DNA from: Nostoc sp. CHAB 5715
GTDB taxonomy: Bacteria > Cyanobacteriota > Cyanobacteriia > Cyanobacteriales > Nostocaceae
Direction: 5' to 3'
Length of the DNA: 5,655 nucleotides
NCBI RefSeq assembly: GCF_020829685.1
Contig: NZ_JAIVFR010000474.1
Location: forward strand, 1 to 5,655
Under the pieces are notes generated by a model. It searched no databases and had not been told where the DNA came from. It saw nothing but the letters and a program-made list of their open reading frames with translations. Positions within the stretch are counted from its first letter, which is position 1. The number at the start of each line of letters is the position of its first letter. The position numbers were made by a program, and so were the translations under genes. Shown here piece by piece: positions 1 through 4,113 of the stretch.

Positions 1-1055
1 CCTGTGCTTTAGTAATTTCTACTCCTGTCTCGATTGTTAGCGCTATTGGTGCAGCAACTCGTAAGGGCGTTTTGTTCAAAGGGGGTAATGCGCTGGAAAC
101 CGCCGGACGCTTGACTACTTTTGCTTTTGATAAAACTGGTACGATTACGCAAGGACTACCCGTTGTACAGAAGGTTTATGACCTTGGCAAGGTAAGCGCA
201 AACATGGTATTACTGATTGCAGCTTCAGTTGAGCAACAGTCTGAGCATCCCCTCTCCAAGGCAATTGTAGCCAAGGCTCACGATCAAGGGATGGAGTTAG
301 AAACACCTATTAACTTTACTGCACTACCTGGGAAAGGGATTCAGGCGAACTTTAAGGAGCAGTTATACTTCATAGGCAATCAACGGTTGTTTTTAGACCA
401 AGGTATTCGCTTATCTGGTGAAGCTGAATATTTGTTAGCTTCTATTGAACAACTCGGTCAAATTCCGGTGCTGGTAGGAACAAATGAAGGGTTATTAGGA
501 GCGATCGCACTTTCTGATGGTATTCGCTTGGAAGCGACGGAAGCCCTGCGACAGTTGAAGCGGGTTGGATTAAAGCGATTAGTAATGCTAACGGGCGATC
601 GTACTGCCGTTGCTAAACAGATTGCCCAGCAAGTTGGAATTACAGAGTACCGGGCAGAACTGCTACCAAAAGATAAACTTGAAGAAATTCAACTTCTGCG
701 TCAAACAGGAGTAGTAGGTATGGTTGGAGATGGTATTAACGATGCTCCTGCGCTTGCTGCTGCGGATATTAGTTTTGCAGTTGGTGGAATAGATATTGCT
801 CTGGAGACAGCAGATGTCGTGATCGTAGGAAGTGACCTGAGACGACTTGCTTATGCAGTAGAACTAAGCCGTCGCACTGTATCTGTAATTCAACAGAATG
901 TTGTCTTTTCTTTAGTAACAAAAGGTTTGTTTCTGCTATTAGGAACCTTTGGGTTTGTTGGGTTAGCTGTAGCTGTTTTAGCAGATACAGGGACTTCCTT
1001 ATTAGTTACTGCAAATGGAATGCGGCTATTTAGAACCAAGGCTGTCAAGGATTAA
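1..1055 (+). CDS. Zn2+/Cd2+/Pb2+-exporting P1B-2-type ATPase, C-terminal part (5' end outside window)
   Basis: This pump uses ATP to move divalent soft metal ions from cytoplasm to periplasm. The frame is open from the first base. It begins inside the CPx metal-binding helix (codons from position 3 read CALVISTPVS, so the preceding Pro-Cys is just off the edge). It continues through the phosphorylation motif DKTGT (catalytic Asp at 129-131), the nucleotide-binding SEHPL motif (about 240-255), MLTGDR (about 586-602) and the hinge GDGINDAPAL (about 726-755). The last two membrane helices carry N-x7-K (Asn 897-899, Lys 921-923) and DTG (984-992), the family signature of the Zn/Cd/Pb subgroup P1B-2 rather than Cu pumps. 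About 350 residues are visible, roughly the second half of a typical protein. A TTG at 72 opens a shorter frame but is internal, not a start. No lesion is visible. The closest characterised relatives by family would be ZiaA, AztA, CadA and ZntA. The exact metal is inferred. Confidence 0.95.
   Translation, partial: CALVISTPVSIVSAIGAATRKGVLFKGGNALETAGRLTTFAFDKTGTITQGLPVVQKVYDLGKVSANMVLLIAASVEQQSEHPLSKAIVAKAHDQGMELETPINFTALPGKGIQANFKEQLYFIGNQRLFLDQGIRLSGEAEYLLASIEQLGQIPVLVGTNEGLLGAIALSDGIRLEATEALRQLKRVGLKRLVMLTGDRTAVAKQIAQQVGITEYRAELLPKDKLEEIQLLRQTGVVGMVGDGINDAPALAAADISFAVGGIDIALETADVVIVGSDLRRLAYAVELSRRTVSVIQQNVVFSLVTKGLFLLLGTFGFVGLAVAVLADTGTSLLVTANGMRLFRTKAVKD
501..508. repeat. HIP1 octamer GCGATCGC
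   Basis: This perfect palindromic octamer lies inside the ATPase gene. HIP1 is hugely over-represented in many cyanobacterial genomes, so it is a lineage marker. Two further copies lie at 2110-2117 and 3301-3308. Confidence 0.85.
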
Positions 1056-1060
1056 TATTA

Positions 1061-1098
1061 GCGAGCGATGCTGCAAAGCAGCCGCTACGCGAACGCCA
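1061..1098. repeat. Small dispersed cyanobacterial-type palindromic repeat after the ATPase gene
   Basis: The segment holds a perfect stem GCTGC (1070-1074), AAA loop, GCAGC (1078-1082), inside a GC-rich block that contrasts with the AT-rich surroundings. Its GCGATGC...CGCTACGCGAACGCC style matches small interspersed repeats I associate with Nostocales intergenic DNA; this is from memory and was not searched. It starts only five bases after the ATPase stop. It has no T-run after the stem, so it does not look like a standard intrinsic terminator, though it could stabilise the mRNA 3' end. Confidence 0.5.
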
Positions 1099-1106
1099 TA
1101 ATTAAA

Positions 1107-1232
1107 GATACAGCAGTTTTCGTTTGCATGAAGTACAAATTTACAGGTTGTGAGGCAGGAGGCAGAAAGTTTGTATATTTGATTTTTGAGTCCTGCATTT
1201 ATACTTCACTTACTTGCAAACTGCTGTATATC
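1107..1232. repeat. MITE-like imperfect inverted repeat
   Basis: The two ends are long imperfect inverted repeats. ATACAGCAGTTT (1108-1119) is exactly complementary to AAACTGCTGTAT (1218-1229). Further in, TTTGCA (1123-1128) pairs with TGCAAA (1215-1220), and TGAAGTA (1129-1135) with TACTTCA (1202-1208). The core of about 65 bases includes a tandem heptamer (AGGCAGG then AGGCAGA, 1153-1166) like the heptamer repeats of heterocystous cyanobacteria. There is no open frame inside, and no target-site duplication could be identified. It could be a non-autonomous transposable element or a large folded intergenic repeat. Confidence 0.55.
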
Positions 1233-1234
1233 TA

Positions 1235-1398
1235 TTGCTGAGGAAGATTAGGTAACATACCCAATATGCACAGACAGTAAAACTTTTAGTAGCTTTAAAT
1301 TGTCTTAGATATCCCATTTTTTACTCTTAAAATATGTTCCATTACTTCAAATTTCCTCAAGCTTCGCATTAGAGGCGTTGAATGCAAAAAAAATAATT
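1235..1398. other. Spacer upstream of the CDF gene
   Basis: This AT-rich non-coding stretch holds no convincing promoter pair. A purine-rich AGAGG at 1371-1375 is the only ribosome-binding-like sequence. It is spaced for an ATG at 1382-1384 (six bases), not for the ATG at 1399 used for the CDF frame. The ATG at 1382 runs into a stop after four codons unless the A8 run at 1386-1393 changes frame. Confidence 0.4.
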
Positions 1399-2072
1399 AT
1401 GAATTTCACTAACCAAAAGTTGATACATTACCACTATCCCTACGCTAAAGCTGTAGAGAGTACACAAAACTTAGAGTTACTTTGGGTTATTTTAGGGCTG
1501 CGAAGTAGCTTATTTTTAATAGAATTAGGAGTTGGACTTTGGGACGGTAGCCTGTCACTTTTAGCAGGTTCGGGACACTTGTTCTCTGATGTGGTGACTT
1601 TGGGATTGACAGTGTTAGTAGTCTGGTTAACAGAGCATCAATCTTCAGGTGAAACGAATTTTAACTACCAGCAAATAGAAGCTTGGGTAGGGTTACTAAA
1701 TGGGGTGAGTTTAGTAACTTTAGCTGGTTTCATTGCTTTAGAAGCTGTGGAACGTCTTCAAAATCCTCAACCTGTATCAGGCTTACCCATGCTGGCTGTA
1801 GCTACCTTGAGCATAGTAATTAACGGCTTAACTATCCAACCATTGCACAAACATAGTCATCATAATTTGAATCTGCGGGGAGTTTTCTTACATGGGATTG
1901 CTGATGCTGGCATTTCTATCGGTGTAATTCTGGCTGCTGGTTGTGTTTATTTTTTTATTGGCTATGGGCAGATGCAGTAGCTAGTTTACTGGTTGCCTTG
2001 TTTTTGAGCATCAGTGCTATTTCTTTAATTAAAGATAGTCTGAGGCAGTTTCAACTTACTTGCAAGCTATGA
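1399..2072 (+). pseudogene. Cation diffusion facilitator (CzcD/ZitB-like) zinc transporter, frameshifted and C-terminally short
   Basis: CDF proteins exchange Zn2+ or similar ions for protons across the inner membrane. The first frame gives 193 residues to a stop at 1978-1980. It contains helices 1-5, the zinc-site motif H60-x3-D64 in helix 2 (GHLFSD), H165-x3-D169 in helix 5 (LHGIAD), and the His-rich loop between helices 4 and 5 (HKHSHH, residues 150-155). Helix 6 continues in the -1 frame: after a T7 run (1950-1956) it reads YWLWADAVASLLVALF and on to a TGA at 2070-2072. The restored protein has 224 residues. CDF proteins usually have a further ~80-residue cytoplasmic dimer domain, absent here; the sequence stops resembling the family after SLIKDSLRQ. 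ATG 1399 is chosen as first in-frame Met, although it has no good ribosome-binding site; a TTG at 1378 is a weaker alternative. Probably inactive unless frameshifted; truncated CDFs without the C-terminal domain do exist. Confidence 0.85.
1950..1956 (+). other. T7 run at the CDF frame change
   Basis: The zero frame reads TAT TTT TTT across seven Ts, which fits the T TTT TTT form of a -1 slippery heptamer. Reading back one base here, or adding one T, connects helices 1-5 to helix 6 without loss. One T missing from an ancestral T8 run explains the lesion equally well. Confidence 0.7.
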
Positions 2073-2100
2073 CGTTCGGTTCAGTTTGACACCTTGTCTC

Positions 2101-2130
2101 TTGACAGAAGCGATCGCCATAGTTAAGAAT
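2101..2130 (+). promoter_or_regulatory. Candidate sigma-70-type promoter for the anchored Ig-like protein gene
   Basis: A perfect -35-like TTGACA (2101-2106) is followed 17 bases later by a weak -10-like TAAGAA (2124-2129), which matches the consensus at only three positions. A HIP1 octamer (2110-2117) fills the spacer. The pair sits about 30 bases before the ATG at 2157. This gene may therefore have its own promoter rather than depending on the damaged CDF gene. No clear ribosome-binding site precedes the ATG. Confidence 0.3.
2110..2117. repeat. HIP1 octamer GCGATCGC
   Basis: Second perfect copy of the cyanobacterial HIP1 palindrome, located between the CDF remnant and the Ig-like gene. Confidence 0.85.
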
Positions 2131-2156
2131 TCGACTACCAGCTGCCATGCACCACA

Positions 2157-2774
2157 ATGTCACACCAATCAAAGATTAATATAAGCTTGATGGGAGCGGT
2201 ATTTCTGTCACTGCTCGTCACCCCAGTGTTAGCACATAACATTCAACTATCGGGGGATGTGGCTGGTACTTGGCACGTTGAACCAAATCACAGTCCCAAA
2301 GCAGGAGAAACAGCGAGAGTCTGGGTTGCACTCACCCGCAAGGGAGGGAAAATCTTGCCAGTGTCGGAGGCGAATTGCCAAATGGCTGTCTACTCTCAAC
2401 CCCATAAACAGGAAGATCCGCCTGTATTACAGCCTACGGTGCAAGCGATTTCAGTTGAGAGATATCAGGGTATTCCTGGTGCAGATGTTGTTTTTCCTAA
2501 AACAGGAGCTTATCAGTTAGAGTTAGATTGCACTCCCAAAGTCGAAAGTAATTTTAAACCCTTTCAGATGCAGTATGAGGTAATAGTAGCTAGTGGTGTA
2601 GCAGCATCGACACCAGCACCAGTTACAAGTTCTCAAAAAACTGAGCAAGAATTACCATCAAGTCAGTCAACCAAGTCTGGGAATCAATGGTTTACTGGAG
2701 CTATGGCGATCAGTGTCATTATTGCAGGTTTGGGAACCTTTTGGTGGATGAAGCAAAGGGTGAAAGTCAAATAA
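2157..2774 (+). CDS. Exported, C-terminally membrane-anchored Ig-like (FixH/YtkA-like) protein
   Basis: This 205-residue protein has a three-part layout. A signal peptide (about 1-26, hydrophobic 11-22, ending PVLA before HN) leads to a beta-rich periplasmic domain (about 27-145). A Ser/Thr/Pro/Gln-rich linker (about 148-177) then precedes one membrane helix (about 179-198) and a basic tail KQRVKVK, placing the domain in the periplasm. The domain contains AGETARVWVALTRKGG and PKTGAYQLELDCTP, segments that resemble FixH/YtkA-type Ig folds from memory. Cys74 and Cys125 could form a disulfide. Two histidines lie near the mature N-terminus (His27, His40) with His45 close by, but no Met- or His-rich metal site is evident. 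The start ATG is the first after an in-frame stop at 2124-2126. Its place among metal exporters suggests a role at the envelope in metal handling or exporter assembly; that role is inference and no function is known to me. It is not visibly damaged. Confidence 0.82.
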   Translation: MSHQSKINISLMGAVFLSLLVTPVLAHNIQLSGDVAGTWHVEPNHSPKAGETARVWVALTRKGGKILPVSEANCQMAVYSQPHKQEDPPVLQPTVQAISVERYQGIPGADVVFPKTGAYQLELDCTPKVESNFKPFQMQYEVIVASGVAASTPAPVTSSQKTEQELPSSQSTKSGNQWFTGAMAISVIIAGLGTFWWMKQRVKVK

Positions 2775-2793
2775 CTGCTACAAGCTTTCAAAA
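2775..2793. other. 19-bp convergent junction
   Basis: The stops of the Ig-like gene (+) and the sigma gene (-) are only 19 bases apart, and no hairpin with a T-run is visible. Transcripts from either side probably overlap at their 3' ends, so expression of one could interfere with the other. Confidence 0.5.
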
Positions 2794-3159
2794 TTAAGGA
2801 GCATCAGCCAGATAGCTGTGTGAGTTAGCTCCATATCTTCGTAGAAGTGTGAGAGCTTGTTGTTCCACTTGTCGCACTCGTTCCCGACAAATGCCCATAC
2901 GTTGACTAATCTGTACCAGAGTAAGTTCGTGTCCACCTGCTAAACCAAAGCGCAAGATTAACACTTCCTTTTGCTGGGGAGTCAGCTTTGCTAATAGGTT
3001 GTGAATGTCTTGATAGAGTAATTCCCGCTCGGCGTAGCGTTCGGGAGATATTCCATCATCCTCCAGCATATCCTGCAATTGAGTATCCTGCTCAAACCCA
3101 ATTCGCATATCTAAGGAAACAGGTTGACGAACAAGCTGCAAACATTCTCGAATCTGACT

Positions 3160-3162
3160 GGG
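3160..3162 (-). other. Single-base deletion in the sigma gene
   Basis: On the coding strand the sequence reads CGG AAC CCA GTC AGA. Restoring one C in the CCC run gives CGG AAC CCC AGT CAG ATT CGA, that is RNPSQIRE. This fits the family and leads directly into LVRQPVSLD. The lesion is therefore placed to within a few bases. The run is only three bases long, so neither polymerase slippage nor homopolymer sequencing error is an obvious cause. Confidence 0.8.
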
Positions 3163-3300
3163 TTCCGATTGAGTGCTTGGGCGATTTCAGTCACGCCAGC
3201 GATGTAACCAAGTTTTTGAGATAACTCTCGCTGGGCACACTTGATTTTGTTCAGTTTATCAGCGATGTGAATGGGTAAACGAATGGTGCGGGATTGTTGT

Positions 3301-3308
3301 GCGATCGC
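3301..3308. repeat. HIP1 octamer GCGATCGC
   Basis: Third perfect HIP1 copy, inside region 2 of the sigma gene. It shows that this gene has the same cyanobacterial sequence character as the rest of the window. Confidence 0.85.
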
Positions 3309-3814
3309 CCGTGTAATTCCCTGACGAATCCACCAGTAAGCATAAGTAGAAAACTTGTATCCAAGAGTTGGATCAAATTTCTCTACCCCTCGTTCTAGCC
3401 CCAATGTACCTTCTTGAATTAAGTCTAGAAACTCAACATTGCGTTTTTGGTATTTTTTAGCAATAGACACCACTAGCCGCAGATTAGCCTGAATCATCTT
3501 CTGCTTGGCAATTTGTCCTTGACTTAGTTGTTGCAGTAGCACATCTTCTTTCAACTGCATCTTGTCAGCCCATTCTTGCAGAGTCGGTTCACGCTGTAAT
3601 TTTTCAGATAGTTCTTCCTTCCCAGTAAGCATTGCCATCATTTGCTGAACTTGTTGAGCAAAAAAAATTTCTTGCTCATGGGTTAACAGAGCTACACGTC
3701 CAATTTTATGAAGATAGATACGCACTGTATCTGCTGTAGATGAAAATTCGTTATTCTTGCTTTTAACTTTAGTTAATTGGGATGCTGAGTTAGGCATGAA
3801 TAGGTTAGCCTCCA

Positions 3815-3834
3815 TTGAATAAATCTTGAATAAA
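3815..3834. promoter_or_regulatory. Two direct TTGAATAAA repeats upstream of the sigma start
   Basis: TTGAATAAA occurs at 3815-3823 and again at 3826-3834, offset by 11 bases, about one helical turn. They lie in the sigma gene's presumed leader. Such spacing can mark a site for a dimeric regulator, but the sequence is AT-rich and chance is possible. Confidence 0.25.
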
Positions 3835-3865
3835 CAAATGTTCAAAAAATCATAAATAAATATAA

Positions 3866-3894
3866 ATTAATCGAAAGGATGAAAATATTGTAAA
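3866..3894 (-). promoter_or_regulatory. Candidate promoter for the sigma gene
   Basis: On the minus strand a -35-like TTTACA (3894-3889) is followed after 17 bases by ATTAAT (3871-3866), four of six matches to the -10 consensus. This lies about 70 bases upstream of the ATG at 3797. The surrounding DNA is very AT-rich, so other -10-like hexamers exist nearby and the choice is tentative. Confidence 0.3.
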
Positions 3895-4071
3895 CTTCCT
3901 CACTAGCTCTATCTGAAGTAATTATCGTGACATTTTACAGAGTTTACTAAAATTTAAAAAAGTGTAAAGTTACTCATTAAACAAGAAGCATAGTTATCAA
4001 AGCTTTTAATATTTTTAATTTTCACAAATCAAAGGAAGGGTGAATATTTTTGGCACTTTATTGTTTCAGGA
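3895..4071. other. AT-rich intergenic spacer
   Basis: This non-coding stretch separates the 5' end of the sigma gene from the 3' end of the pump gene. It contains TTTACA (3934-3939) and TGTAAA (3963-3968) as a spaced inverted pair, plus poly-A/T tracts. No gene, RNA or convincing operator was recognised. Confidence 0.4.
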
Positions 4072-4100
4072 GATGAAAGCTGTAAAATTCGCATTTCATC
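4072..4100 (-). terminator. Weak hairpin after the RND pump gene
   Basis: GATGAAA (4072-4078) and TTTCATC (4094-4100) form a seven-pair stem around a 15-base loop, 13 bases past the pump's stop codon. It is AT-rich and no T-run follows on the minus strand, so it is a poor intrinsic terminator. It may only mark the transcript end. Confidence 0.22.
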
Positions 4101-4113
4101 CCTATCCCCAAAA

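Larger units (their letters stand above)
2794..3797 (-). pseudogene. Group 2 sigma-70 family RNA polymerase sigma factor (SigB/SigC/SigE-like), frameshifted
   Basis: Sigma factors of this group direct RNA polymerase to alternative promoters during stress in cyanobacteria. Restored, the protein has 334 residues, normal for the group. Region 1.2 is at about 23-55 (DTVRIYLHKIGRVALLTHEQ). Region 2, with core-binding and -10 recognition, is at about 102-172 (ANLRLVVSIAKKY, GYKFSTYAYWWIRQGITRAI). Region 3 is at about 173-245. Region 4, with the -35 helix-turn-helix (LTLVQISQRMGICRERVRQ), is at about 293-315. The frame breaks after Asn-Arg-Asn-Pro (residue 213): the first frame runs 15 unrelated residues to a stop at 3111-3113, while region 4 continues in another frame to a stop at 2794-2796. 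Start ATG 3797-3795 is preceded by GGAGG 11 bases upstream; Met codons at 3815 and 3845 are possible but less family-like. No second lesion was seen. A full-length sigma cannot be made without frame correction. Confidence 0.9.

Noticed and set aside
1061..1098. Intrinsic terminator for the ATPase gene
   Set aside because: The GCTGC/GCAGC stem is present, but no T-run follows, and the block looks like a dispersed repeat instead.
1328..1355. Possible SmtB/ArsR-type operator around ATATGTTCCATTACTTCAAA
   Set aside because: The half-sites are not arranged as the TGAA/TTCA inverted repeat expected for this family, so it was not annotated.
2147..2179. Ten-residue open frame MHHNVTPIKD overlapping the start of the Ig-like gene
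   Set aside because: The paired histidines made a metal-responsive leader peptide tempting, but there is no ribosome-binding site and such a short frame is expected by chance.
2257..2520. Open frame of 87 codons in another frame of the Ig-like gene
   Set aside because: It is fully inside a gene with a signal peptide and membrane anchor, has no ribosome-binding site and shows no family features.
2988..3224. Plus-strand open frame opposite the sigma gene
   Set aside because: It is antisense to conserved sigma regions 3-4 and its composition is explained by that gene.
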